Positions 21,541 through 31,749 of a stretch of 64,000 nucleotides of DNA are shown here, in pieces. The first letter of the stretch is position 1; each line of letters opens with the position of its first letter. Position numbers and translations under genes: made by a program. The notes under the pieces are model-generated. The model ran no database searches, was not told the DNA's origin, and worked only from the letters and a program-made list of their open reading frames with translations. The stretch is from Paramacrobiotus metropolitanus. Its lineage: Eukaryota > Tardigrada > Eutardigrada > Parachela > Macrobiotidae. Where the stretch lies: positions 310,001 to 374,000 of the forward strand of contig NW_026570334.1 of the NCBI RefSeq assembly GCF_019649055.1, given 5' to 3'.

Positions 21541-22563
21541 TTAAGACTTATGAGTATATGACCAACTGTCGAAATGTAATGGAAAATGTCCACCGGTTTT
21601 TATACGCATCGCCATGTTAACTTTGTTCGTGGTCAAAGTCACGACAAAGTGGATTCCTTGAAACGCTTTACACATCCTAGCAATGTGGCCCCGTTTGCCA
21701 CAGTTGCCACACCGGACATCTTTCGCCCAACAGTCCGCCTTTCTGTGGTCCATGTCGCCACAGGAATAACACCCTGCGCCTCCTCCACGCAGTCGACTGG
21801 TGCCGCCGGTATCGCCACCGCGGTCGGCTGGGCTGCTTCCTCCGGCAGGCACACCATCACTCCTCCGGTTTTCGCCTGTGCCGTCGCTTCTTCCCCCAGC
21901 TCGGCCAGATTGACCTTGACTGCGACCTTGGCCACGCCCTTCTGCTTTGGTACGCACAATGGCTACGTCAGCCACTTCCGTGGACGCTTGGGCACGCTTG
22001 GTGGTCTTGGCCAGCTCATATTGCTGCGCCATTTCCAGGGCCTTTTCAAGCGTCGCGAAATCCTTAGTCATGAGGTGCTGACGCGTGGCATCGCTGGCCA
22101 CACCGTTCAGGAACGTCGACGACATGTTCATTTCCAACACGTCTCCGGGGAAGTTGCAGTTAATTGCTTTCCTCCGCAGCTTGTTGGAAAGCTCCAACAA
22201 CGTTTCCCCGGCCTCCTGACGCATCTGGAAATACATTGCCCACTCTACCGTCGCGTTGGTCTTCCGGACGTATGCCTGCTCGAGTTTATCCACAATCTGA
22301 GCATTGGTTTAATCGTCCGGGTCACGCGGCAGGCACATGGAGTGCAGCATTTCCATCGCGTCCACGCCCAAGGCGTCCAGCAGGATGGCCTTTTGTTCGT
22401 CAGTGTCCGTGACCTTCCTTAACTTAATATAGTTCCGGTATCTGAACTGCCATGACCTCCACGTCATGACCGCAGGTTCAAACCGCAGAAGGCCAGATCC
22501 ACCAGTCTCCTCACGGGGCGCTGCGGGAGCCGTAGAAGCAGTCACATTACCCGTACTGGGCAT
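21541..22563 (-). mobile_element. LTR-retrotransposon gag fragment with two zinc knuckles, one in-frame stop
   Basis: One reading frame runs from ATG 22563 to TGA/TAA near 21541, broken only by TAA at 22309-22311. The N-terminal part has the Trp/Tyr-rich segment typical of Ty3/gypsy-type gag (WRSWQFRYRNYIKL). The middle has a capsid-like helical stretch, then a Gly/Arg-rich linker and two CCHC knuckles (CYSCGDMDHRKADC and CGNCGKRGHIARMC). Beyond the second knuckle the frame reads into the promoter region of barrel gene 3, so the element seems to be truncated there. No protease, reverse transcriptase or LTR is seen. Annotated as an old, inactive fragment. Confidence 0.75.
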
Positions 22564-22704
22564 TCTGCTCGTGGAGTATCACACTAGTCGTACCTTCACG
22601 CCTCTGTCACGACTTCGTACTTACTGCAGCTCGACCCAACACACACTGATGGTCTCACACTGATGACTATACGCTAGCAACATGGTTGCTATACTACGCC
22701 ACAC

Positions 22705-23035
22705 TTCGGTTTTCTCAGGTTTCTTAAGTTTCCAGGGTATTATTTTAGGTTTCTTAGGTTTTCTTAGGTTTCTTAGGTTTCTTAGGTTTCTTAGGTTTCT
22801 TAGGTTTCTTAGGTTTCTTAGGTTTCTTAGGTTTCTTAGGTTTTTTAGGTTTCTTAGGTTATTCTTAGATTTCTTAGAATTCTTAGAATTTTTAGGTTTC
22901 TTAGGTTTTTAAGTTCTCTTATAGTTTTTTTAGTTTTGTTAGGTTTTCTGAGGTTGCTCTTAGGTTTCTTCGGTTTTGTTTATTCGTCGGTTATTCTTAA
23001 GTAATACTTATGGTTATTTTTAGGTTATTCGAAAA
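22705..23035 (+). repeat. TTTCTTAGG minisatellite
   Basis: About 20 copies of a 9 bp unit TTTCTTAGG, near-perfect from about 22740 to 22870 and degenerate afterwards. The long open frame through it (FLRFLRFLR) is an artefact of the repeat. The unit recurs at 38255-38360 and 38665-38710. Confidence 0.85.
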
Positions 23036-23094
23036 ACTATGGTACCATTTAATCGTAGTTACATCAAAAGTAACGTTTCTTGCCCAAGTTGGAC

Positions 23095-23225
23095 CAAAAT
23101 AAGCGTCGGCCGATGAGCTGCGGCCGAAGTGAGCCTCGGCCGAAATGAACGGCGGCCGAAAAAGTTTGACCGAAATGAGCACGGCCGAAATGAAAACGGC
23201 ATAAGTGATCGGTAGCCGTTGCCGA
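23095..23225 (+). repeat. Array of CGGCCGAAATGA-like units
   Basis: GCGGCCGAAGTGAGCCT, CGGCCGAAATGAACGG, TTGACCGAAATGAGCA and CGGCCGAAATGAAAACGG follow one another with a period of about 16 bp. The pattern (GG...GAAATGAACGG) is the same as the GGTGGACAAAATGAACGG arrays at 38848-39130, and both lie beside TTTCTTAGG repeats. Confidence 0.65.
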
Positions 23226-24929
23226 AATGTCAGAATTAATAATAATTTCTGGCCTACAAATGATAACTTAATGCACAAAATAATTCAACGAATATGCAGC
23301 CCTATCAATTTTTGGTATGCTATACCAGCTATGCCAAGTGCTGGAAACTTCAAAATAGTGTGGCATGGCACCTCGTGGGATCGCACTCAGCTTAAGCTGA
23401 TATTTTTCATGTTCCTTTACGCAAGCAATTTAGTGTCCATGGGGTAAACTCGTGTTACACAATAAATTTATTATGTTTAAAAAAAGTGTTTAAACTCTCC
23501 ACTAGGGCGATCATGGGCGTCTGGTTTACCACAGAAAAGGATCACATTGTCCGTTGGGTTGTACAGTATCATACAGTAATGACAAAGCAGCTCTTGGCTA
23601 GATTGTGAAACTGATCGCGATAAATGCTTCGTATTTCTTAATGAAATGGCAGTCAAACATGAAGTGTTTAATGCTATACTTACTCGATAGGCATTATTAC
23701 TGTGGAATTCGTTCATCCTAAAAGGAAAATATGGTCGAAAAAGCGGTGCTGGAAGATATGAAAATCGATTGCGATACCTGGACACTCCTATGCAGAAGAA
23801 ATCGAAGCCAGGATTCACAGGTTACTTTCTGCTATTTTCAATCGCTTTGATGGAAATAATGACGTTCCAATGACACTTCCGTTCAGAAGACAAAACTATC
23901 TCATCTGCAGTGCACCGCACACGTAATTAATATGCTTTCAACCGTAGACTCTGAGTAACATGTTGACATTACGAGTGCACAGTTATTTATTAATTAGTGC
24001 TGTTTCGGGGTGAGTAGAAGCGCGCACAGTGAAACAACATATTTACCACATCACACACACAATACGATTCCGTAGCGACGAACGAGGTTGCGGTTCAAAC
24101 TTCCTTTATTCATTTTATCAAACACAAATGCAGACCTATATAAAGCTGTGCGTAGGGTTGATGAATAAGGAGTCGGGAACGCATTTCTTCACAAGCAAAT
24201 ACACATCGCTTACATAATTAAGACCTTCTGTTGCGGCCCGCGATTTTCCCGACCCCGCAAAAAATTCAGAATCCCTGGGATACTGCATACTTACCAGCTT
24301 GATTGGCACCACAGTTTCATACAATCAATAAACTGGATCTGTATCCAGTTCAGCGCTTCTGGTGGTTCCATTGACACCGTCTGTGTGGTTACGGGACGGA
24401 TACGGGCTGTTTAGACGCCACAACGGCGCGTAAAAGCCCCTGTAAACAGTTTGGTTGATTGGCCAGAACTCAGGGATGGCTTAGCTGCTTAATGGCTTTA
24501 AGCTGAAAAAAAGTTGCGCTTCGACGTCGGGGAGCAGCCATTACCCACGCTACGTTACTACAGTCGCAACCACATAAAATCTGAGAATCTTTTTTCTCCG
24601 TTCGTGATTTACCATATCAGCAATGAGTAAGACAGGGGCATGAAAAACCTGGCAACACGATTAATGCAATACAGGCAAGCGATTAATGCAACACGATTAA
24701 GACAATACACCGATACGGGCAACGTCAAACAGTTGCGACAGTAACTTAACGATAAGGTTTCTTAAACTAAATAACGAAAACAGCCAACTACATTGATGAT
24801 TGATGACGCATTACGTGATTGATGAATCCCTGCATGGATGCTCCAGACAGCTCCCCTTTCACGAAACAGAGTTAGGGCGAGTCAACTTCCACATTCGAAC
24901 CAAGTTGTTGCTCCAGAACGATCTAATAT
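23226..24929. other. Gene-free stretch downstream of receptor D
   Basis: From about 23990 it aligns with 33200-34500 of block B, including CCGTAGCGACGAACGAGGTT. No coding exon is recognised; it is the 3' flank of the receptor gene. Confidence 0.5.
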
Positions 24930-26000
24930 TTATCTACCAGGTGGCTCACGCATTTGTGAACGTAGATGCATCGTATTCTTTTGGGCTTCCCCTCCCTCCT
25001 TACGCCGGCCCATGCATTTTCTCCACAACAGATTAGTATGATGCCGCAAACCTGCGACACCCAGACAGAAAAATATTGGATCCAGTAAGGCCTGCAGCGG
25101 ATACAGCGCCACCGCTGCCTTAGCCAACATTAACATTTTGGTCCGGGGAATTAAGTTAAGTAAAATGTAGTACACCAACGTAGGAATCCAGCACAGAACA
25201 ACACTAAGCGTGAACAAGGTCAAAACGATAAACGGCAGCGAAGCTGTGTCCTCTCGACGAGTAACTGGCAAAGGCGTCGGTACAATCGACGACTGCGGAA
25301 CCGTTTCGTTTCTTCTACCGCGCAGGACCGCCGTGGCTTTTCTTCTCTGCATCGTTTTCCACAGCAGCACCGGATAAATTACGGGTATGAATATCTTGGG
25401 GAAATCGAACACTAGCACGGTTATAAAGGTCGCCCATTCAATCTGCCGGGGCGTATTGATCCAGCAGTCACTCTCCGCGGGGAGCCGGTAATACAGTGCA
25501 TCCAGTATGATGCCGGGCAGCAGCAGAATATGCACATAAAGGATCGCGCCAAAGCAGAACGTAACTGCAAAGCGAATGGTGTGATGGCGGTGGTAGGATA
25601 TTGGTCGGAACAAAGCCCACGCGCGGCTTAGACTAACCAGCAGATGCAGGTGCACGGTAATGGCCGCTACAACGTAATTGCTGTAAATGCGTATCGTACA
25701 GGCCGCGTCGCCCAGTGACCAGCGCAGATAGTTGACGGGAGAATTGGCCAGGTCAAGCGTGCTGGATAACGCTACATATGTGATATTGCTTAAAATCACA
25801 GCCAATACATACATGTTGAATGGAGTGCGTAGGTTTTTCTTGTACAGTATCAGGAACACAACACTGCTGTTAGCCAGCAGCGTCGTAGTCGTTAAGGTGA
25901 CCAGCCAACTCGATAAAGGTGCTTTGCTCTGAGTAACATTGGTGGATGAATTGAAAGTGAAGCCGGAAACATTGAAAGCAGTGATCCACCCGTTAGGCAT
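24930..26000 (-). CDS. Rhodopsin-like seven-helix receptor D (intact)
   Basis: A single exon of 356 residues. The N-terminus has three N-glycosylation sites (residues 10-23). TM1 carries LLANSSVV with the conserved Asn at 44, and the LRTPFN loop follows. TM2 has LSNI, so the usual Asp 2.50 is Asn72. Cys101 opens TM3, and DRY is replaced by SRA (125-127). Cys179 is the second-loop partner, KTMQRRK follows TM5, CWIP is at 270-273 in TM6, and NPxxY is replaced by DPIFF (307-311). The length and layout are those of a peptide- or odorant-type class A receptor, but the key switches are non-canonical in every family member. Ligand unknown. It is very close to receptor E and to pseudogene F. Start aligned with the paralogues. 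Confidence 0.92.
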   Translation of the reverse strand: MPNGWITAFNVSGFTFNSSTNVTQSKAPLSSWLVTLTTTTLLANSSVVFLILYKKNLRTPFNMYVLAVILSNITYVALSSTLDLANSPVNYLRWSLGDAACTIRIYSNYVVAAITVHLHLLVSLSRAWALFRPISYHRHHTIRFAVTFCFGAILYVHILLLPGIILDALYYRLPAESDCWINTPRQIEWATFITVLVFDFPKIFIPVIYPVLLWKTMQRRKATAVLRGRRNETVPQSSIVPTPLPVTRREDTASLPFIVLTLFTLSVVLCWIPTLVYYILLNLIPRTKMLMLAKAAVALYPLQALLDPIFFCLGVAGLRHHTNLLWRKCMGRRKEGGEAQKNTMHLRSQMREPPGR

Positions 26001-26179
26001 GGTAGAGTATGTTATCCTTATGATGCGTTTCTACAGAAAAATATGTTGAAAAAACGCTTTGGAGATGAAGGATGAAGCTACATTAAAGAACAATACTGGT
26101 GCCGGTACTCTTGTAATTCACTTTTAAATCCGTGTCGGATTACGGAGATTGGTTTTTCCCGTTACCAATCATTTGAATG

Positions 26180-26830
26180 GAAATCACGAAGTTCCATGAC
26201 TCTTCCGTTCTGTGGACAGATTTATCCCGCTTTTTCCGGTGTACGACATTTCAACGAAATGCTGTGGATCGCGATTGGCATGTCATGGATAATAAAAGCA
26301 CCTCGTTTGAGTAAGTGCACTATTGCGGAAGTAAATGCGCGTACGTTAGCAAACACGACAGCCAATTTGCACGCTGCCCTTGTGGTGCGGTGAACGAGCT
26401 TGCAGTTTGCAATGGTCTTCATCTTCGTCTTCGTACCCCAAGCAAATGCAGGCGCTATCGGCAGTGGGTGCCACTACGACGTTTGGAAGTTTACAGTTCA
26501 CTGGATATACATGTTCGTTGGAGCTAATTTTGTATATCATTCGAATACGTACTTAAGCCGTAATTCTAAGGAACTAGATTTCAGACATAGCTGTGTGAAG
26601 GGTTATGATTGAGCAATAGATTTTAAATTGCGGTAGCTGCTAAGGGACTGCCCCAAAATTCTCGTTACCTATGAACACATCCGACTCTAAAGAAAATTAA
26701 AGCACTTGTATAGCATCATAGTATCAAAGCATAGTAGTAAAGAGGTCATAATTATCGTCATTGGCACAAACACAAAGGAACAAGAAGGAAAAAAACGATG
26801 TCGGCGCCATGACAGTGACTTACAAATGAT
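26180..26830 (-). promoter_or_regulatory. Conserved upstream region of receptor D
   Basis: About 200 bases upstream of the ATG the sequence matches the corresponding regions of receptor E (36130-36790) and pseudogene F (48520-48710). Best-kept stretches are CTTCCGTTCTGTGGACAGAT, then TTTATCC, and TATTGCGGAAGTAAATGCG. It probably contains the promoter or enhancer, but shared ancestry of recent copies explains much of the similarity. Confidence 0.4.
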
Positions 26831-27460
26831 AATGTTTGTATAAAAGTATAACCCGGGCTTTCGGAAGTTGGCTGTCTGCAGCTGCAGATCCATGTTTCTC
26901 TGAACAATGACGAAGTACTCTATAGTGTGCCCGCATTTGCAGGGTCTTGTTATTGCGCTTCATTTTAAAGACTTTTACACGTCGCTAAAGTAGCACCACA
27001 TACAAATCCCATCAACGATTTGACCTTACTACTTCGTATTTCATCCTACTGACATTTACCGATATAAACTGATTTTTCGGAACATTTTGTTATCTAAACT
27101 TCTCTAATCCCAGACACCTCATCAACCGCAATTCCATAGAATTCGTAATATTTCAAATTGCTGAATAACAACAACACCATGGAAAATTCTGTAATCTTTT
27201 ATGTATTTAGTACCGATTATACAATTTGCACAAAAGACACCTTCCTTTACAAATACACAAAAGCATATATTTGAGTACTGACCATTGACGTACAATTTAT
27301 CAATTAAACATCAACTGCAAACGCTTATTTCAGACATGTTAATCCAGGAATTTAACACGACATGATTTTCATTTTTATAGATCAGCACAAGTAGCTATGC
27401 TTTGATGACTGGAAACCATGTCGATGGCGAATTAACTCTCTTGGCCAGTCATTTACAGCC

Positions 27461-28155
27461 TTAACCTTTGGACTTTGATATCTTCTTTCTTCGAGCATGG
27501 CCTCGAATTGCTTGTCGTTTTTCTCGTTGGTGAAGCGGAATGGGGGGCATTTCGTCTGCCGCGGTCAAGCTGGGGTTCTTGTCGGGTGTGGCAGGTTCGT
27601 TTTCGGTTCTAAACCAGATGCTTTTTGTACAGGCATGTTAAATCAGCAGAGTAACTGCATGAAAACAACTAGGGTAACTGCTGCATGCCAACGGCAACAA
27701 GCAAAGAATGTTAGCGAAAAATGGACTCACTATGGCGTCTTAGTACGGTACAACGATACTTACTAGATTCCAAAGTTTCCAGATTCATGGGACCTTCTTC
27801 CGCTAACTTTTGGTCCGTCGGCATCAGTTAGGCTTCCTAAAAAGGCACAGGTATAAAATTAGTTCCAGTTCCCGAAATAATTAAAACTGAAATGATTGTG
27901 TACGGTGGTTCCCGCATTGAGCATCAAATTTTTCATGTAACCGTATATCAGTTTGTGCTAACTTACATTTATTACGAGTGTTTAGCAAATTAGCTGATAA
28001 AATTAAAGCGCTTTATAGTCTGATCCCTTGTTCCTCGCTAACCGTTAAATGGCGCTATACACTCTGAATACTCATTGTAAACGCAGTTGGAGCAATACAC
28101 ATACCGCAAACACCAGAATGGCAGCCAGCAGCAGCAAGGTCACGAAGACGCTCAT
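27461..28155 (-). pseudogene. Small secreted basic peptide, copy 2 (broken)
   Basis: Exon 1 (28105-28155) encodes MSVFVTLLLLAAILVFA and ends at a GTATGT donor, as in copy 1. The exon 2 region (27764-27836) keeps AEEG..NLETLES and the GTAAGT donor, but has TAA at its third codon if the same acceptor is used. The exon 3 region (27461-27608) keeps the TTTAG acceptor and PLHQREKRQ, but one base is missing near 27595 (AAAACGAACC for AAAACGGATCC), so the phase is wrong. Both lesions point to a pseudogene. Use of a later acceptor (CAAAAG before TTAGCGGAA) could bypass the stop but not the frameshift. Confidence 0.6.
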
Positions 28156-28229
28156 AATGCCGGACGTGGAATGTCGAAAACGTTGAACAACAGAAATGAA
28201 ACGATCAGAAAGTTGACTGTTTTGGAAAT

Positions 28230-28480
28230 TTAGTTCAGCCAACGCTACCAAACGGTTTTATAGGGACGCCTGCGAGATGACGCTTGCGTTTTTGCCGATC
28301 TGAGCTCTCCAAACCGTGGCGGAAATAATGCTGACTTTTGGTGCCATTCACGGAATTTGCTCAGTGGTTTGTCAGAAATCGAAGCCTGGAAACTGCAAGT
28401 GTTTTCCGAACATCGGATGGTCCGGCTCCAGCACCTCCCGTATCCACTTGAAAATTGCAGCGGCAGCTGAAGCGAACACA
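28230..28480 (-). promoter_or_regulatory. Conserved promoter region of peptide gene copy 2
   Basis: CCTATAAAAC (TATA at 28257-28262) lies about 100 bases before the ATG at 28155. The upstream segment is nearly identical to 15622-15840 in block A. Confidence 0.5.
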
Positions 28481-28849
28481 ACAATATGGATGCGCACTGT
28501 ACAGAGTGTACAGTGTCATGTACAGATACAGTAAACATCGATTCGGATTTCTAGCATACGCAAGCAAAGTTATGGGGTTATCGGCTTCGATTCGGTATGG
28601 GTGTTGTTGTTGACGCCGCACCGAAGTCTTTTCTTGCTCTTGCTTTTAGTTGTATATTTGAACTATGTAAAGTTCAAGAAAGCTATGTAAAGCTTTCTTG
28701 AACTATGTAAAGATCTGCTTTAATTGCCAGTATGCGAAGGTTTTGTCTCCGAAAACAGGACTTTGTCAATCACACAGTAAACATTTTTCAAAATAACAAG
28801 CGTAGTGGCAACTTTTATAAAGCAAAACGATACAGCCTTTCACATTAAA

Positions 28850-29660
28850 ATAATTCTAAATACAGTTATTTTTAAAAATAAAAACATAATAAAATTAATA
28901 AAACAAAAAATATATTAAATCGACAATAAACTTGAACATTTTTTTAATTAAAAAAGAAAAAAAAATTTTTCTCGACACTATTAATTTGTTTAAAAAAATA
29001 TTTTTCTAAAAAAAATCGAAAAATTTAAAAAAACTCTACTAACGATAACTTGTAACTTTTAAAAGTAAAAAACAGAAAAAATAAATAAAAAAACTTTTTC
29101 TCCCCAAAGAGGATACTAAAATAATTTTTATTGAATAAATACAAGAGAAAAAAAAACTTCTAAAAAATAATGTTAGTAAAATCAATGTTCAAAGAGAAAA
29201 AGACAATCAATAAACATTTTCATAAAAAAAATTTTTACACGTGAGAAAGCCGATAAAATATCTAAATTTCCAATAAAACGAAAAGAATATCCAATAGTCA
29301 ACATAACAGAAAAAAAAATTAATTTGAGCTCCATCAAGTAATAAATCTTTAGAGAAAAATCCAGCAGAAAATGGGAAACCAGTTAAACAAATAACACACA
29401 CTAAAATTACTGAAATAGATACTCAATTAGAATAAAAAACTTTAGATGAATTATGAAATTCTTGGCTTCTATCATTGCCATGAATAAGAACTCCAGATCT
29501 TATAAAAAGAGAAGCCTTTAATAAGGCATGAGATGTTAATGAATAAAAGCAAACATAACAAGACCCATAGAAAGTGACCTTATTATCAACCGAAGTTGTC
29601 TCAAGGTTGAATAAGCAATTATTTTCTTTATATCCCACTCAAAATTATCAATTATGACTT
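28850..29660 (-). pseudogene. nad5: Nuclear insertion of mitochondrial ND5 (NUMT)
   Basis: Read leftwards from about 29656 with the invertebrate mitochondrial code, one frame runs without a stop for about 150 codons. It contains the NADH dehydrogenase subunit 5 signatures KKMIAYSTLSQLRLM, HLTSHALLKASLFM, SSGVLIHG and GFPFSAGFFSKDLLL. Several AGA codons fall where Ser is expected and a TGA where Trp is expected, so it cannot be read by the nuclear code. The extremely AT-rich, T-run-rich DNA down to about 28850 fits the C-terminal part of the gene. The insertion lies between flanks that match block A. It is a partial gene without function in the nucleus. Confidence 0.88.
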
Positions 29661-31377
29661 ACACTAAAAAGCGTTGATATGACTTACAATAAAAACGATA
29701 TTTTGTATCACGGAGAAAATTGTTAAATAAGTACTTAATGGTTTAAATTTAATTTTTCGTAACATAGGTGCAGCGCAATCATCAAAACGAAGTTCATAAA
29801 CGGACAAATAATTGATAATGCCGGTACAATAGAAATCTGAATACACAGACAATATGACGAAAAATGAGAAGTTTACTACATTGAAGTATTGGATATGAAC
29901 AATTGATATCGTAATTAAATCAGAGCTTGGTTTTAATTCTTTTCCGCGAATGCAGATAGTAATTCGCTGTTGTATGTTTCGACAGGAAATATTTGTTTAG
30001 GAGCAAAAGTTCTTGCTCAACGAATCTTTAGCCTTTACGCTGCATTAAAGAACTGGCTTTGAAATTTTCACACCTACAGTTGCCAAAACAGTTAGCTGTC
30101 GAAGACTTGATTTTAAGAATAATCTTGGCTAGCTTTCTGAATATTTAAATGCAAATTATGCAGATATATGGTATATTTCAGGGCATCTTAACTTCTGTCT
30201 GCACAAAAGTAAAATACGCAATGGTTCAATCTTCGCCGTTAATCATGTAAATAATTAAACCTACACCTACCAGAAAAATGAAACAAACAGGAAAGTCTCG
30301 AATGACGCTCCTCGAAAAATGGGGGATACTGAACCTAGTTATTTTATTTACAATAATATATGCCCTACTAACGTTCCAAAACATATAGTATACCCTGCTT
30401 TTCCATATCTTTTCCGTACAGAAAGTTTCACAAAAGTTTCAAAAGTGTGCAAACTCTGATATTCATTTTTAAATGCGCGGGTACATTTGTTACGCTGTTA
30501 CTTTCATCGTACGCATTTTAAAGGGACAATTTGTTCATTTAATTCTGATGTACGGATTAAGTTATAAGGATGTACAGTGAACGAAAAACACAAACACAAA
30601 AAAATTGTTTCACTTTTTGTTTATTGTTTATTGCATCCTGTGATATGATAGGTCTGCTGAATTTTATATGAATGTACAATCTGCTAAAAATTGTTATTTC
30701 GTCTGCCTTGCAGAATTTTTGTCGCAGACATTGTCCAGCAGTATGTAGCGAATGAATGGTTAGTGAGCTTCCAATATATTTGAGCAAAAGTCGGTCCCTG
30801 CACTGGATAATTTTAACTTATTCATGGTGGTAACAGACATTTCCGATGTCCGATCCAACTAATTTTCTATATTGCATGAAAATTATGGTTCTAATGTTAG
30901 TGGAAAGCATTAAAAACACTCCAGTCGCTATTTACCGGCAAAAAATTTTTCATTGTCCCAGGTGCTTCGAAATTCACTCTAGACAGTTGCGGTAAAATGC
31001 AGCGTTAAGCACAACAGTTGAACAGATATTATCTTGTCGGCTGTCACGGCGTTGCCACGATGCCATCAGCGCAATATACAGAGTACAGTGAATTGCGCGC
31101 TTCTCCGAAGGTTGATAACCAAGTGTTGTTAGAAGGCGAAGCCGGCCAATAGCTACCATGCTTTTTCAACAAAAACATCGATTCTGTTTAACAATTCGCT
31201 GGAATATATTTCGAGTGGTTTTTCGAGGAAAAAAACTGCCTCATTCGCAAAATTCTGGGTCCAGAGGACTATATAATGATCAACGCATCGCGTTTAAAAT
31301 CATATCAGAACCGACATTACAAATTCGTACCTTCCTCCACTCGATACTTTCGCAACTTTTTCCGACTTTTCTGTAAA
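29661..31377. other. Gene-free stretch upstream of barrel gene 2
   Basis: From 29835 it aligns with block A (16430-16640 and 18700-19208), skipping the foldback and LTR insertions found there. TATATAAT at 31270 is the promoter TATA box. No exon is recognised. Confidence 0.5.
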
Positions 31378-31749
31378 ATGGCCGCTCGTTTCCTTTTTGG
31401 TCTTGTTTTCGTAGGCATGTGCGCTGTGGCTTGGAGTTTCCAGGGCAAAGCGACGTTTTACACTCCGGCGATGGGAGCATGCGGAAAGGTCAACCACGAA
31501 GACGAGATGGTGGTGGCCGTCAGCAAGGCGCAGTATGGAGTGCACAGCAATCCCAACAACGCGCCCGTCTGCAGCAAGTGCGCCCTGGTCAAGGCGGTGG
31601 AATCCGGTGAGCAGGTCAAGGTCAATGTGGTCGATCAATGCAACGGATGTGCCAGCGGCGCGATCGATCTGTCCCCGGCCGCCTTCGAGAAATTGGCTTC
31701 CAAGGACCTCGGCCACATCGAGGTTACCTGGAACTACGTTAAGTGCTGA
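31378..31749 (+). CDS. Secreted double-psi beta-barrel (expansin/EG45-like) protein 2
   Basis: A single exon of 123 residues, 4 substitutions from protein 1. A signal peptide (FLFGLVFVGMCAVAWS) precedes one RlpA-like barrel with GKATFYTPAMGACGK, VCSKCALVK, NVVDQCNGC and AIDLSPAAFEKLA; the six mature cysteines and the DLS aspartate are kept. The frame is open 34 codons upstream to 31276. The ATG at 31378 is preferred because it places the signal peptide at the N-terminus and matches protein 1, whose upstream frame is not open. TATA at 31270 gives a leader of about 80 bases. It lies in block B, between the ND5 insertion and receptor E. Confidence 0.9.
   Translation: MAARFLFGLVFVGMCAVAWSFQGKATFYTPAMGACGKVNHEDEMVVAVSKAQYGVHSNPNNAPVCSKCALVKAVESGEQVKVNVVDQCNGCASGAIDLSPAAFEKLASKDLGHIEVTWNYVKC

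Larger units (their letters stand above)
13900..26950. repeat. Tandem segmental duplication, block A
   Basis: Block A matches block B (about 27120-36850) in the same order and orientation through genes and intergenic DNA. Paired anchors are: peptide gene 14297-15520/27461-28155; its promoter 15596-15840/28230-28480; flank 16430-16640/29835-30060; barrel gene 19209/31378; ATCATTGTCTGG near 20688/32588; CCGTAGCGACGAACGAGGTT near 24071/33271; receptor 24930-26000/34920-35981; receptor upstream region 26180-26830/36130-36790. Block A is longer because of private insertions. Confidence 0.85.

Noticed and set aside
21586-22422. 278-codon plus-strand frame
   Set aside because: Antisense shadow of the gag frame, which has real zinc-knuckle motifs on the minus strand.
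22682-22912. FLRFLRFLR protein
   Set aside because: Translation of the TTTCTTAGG minisatellite.
22705-23035. Telomere-type TTAGG array
   Set aside because: The unit is the 9-mer TTTCTTAGG, not the pentamer TTAGG, and it is internal and paired with other repeats.
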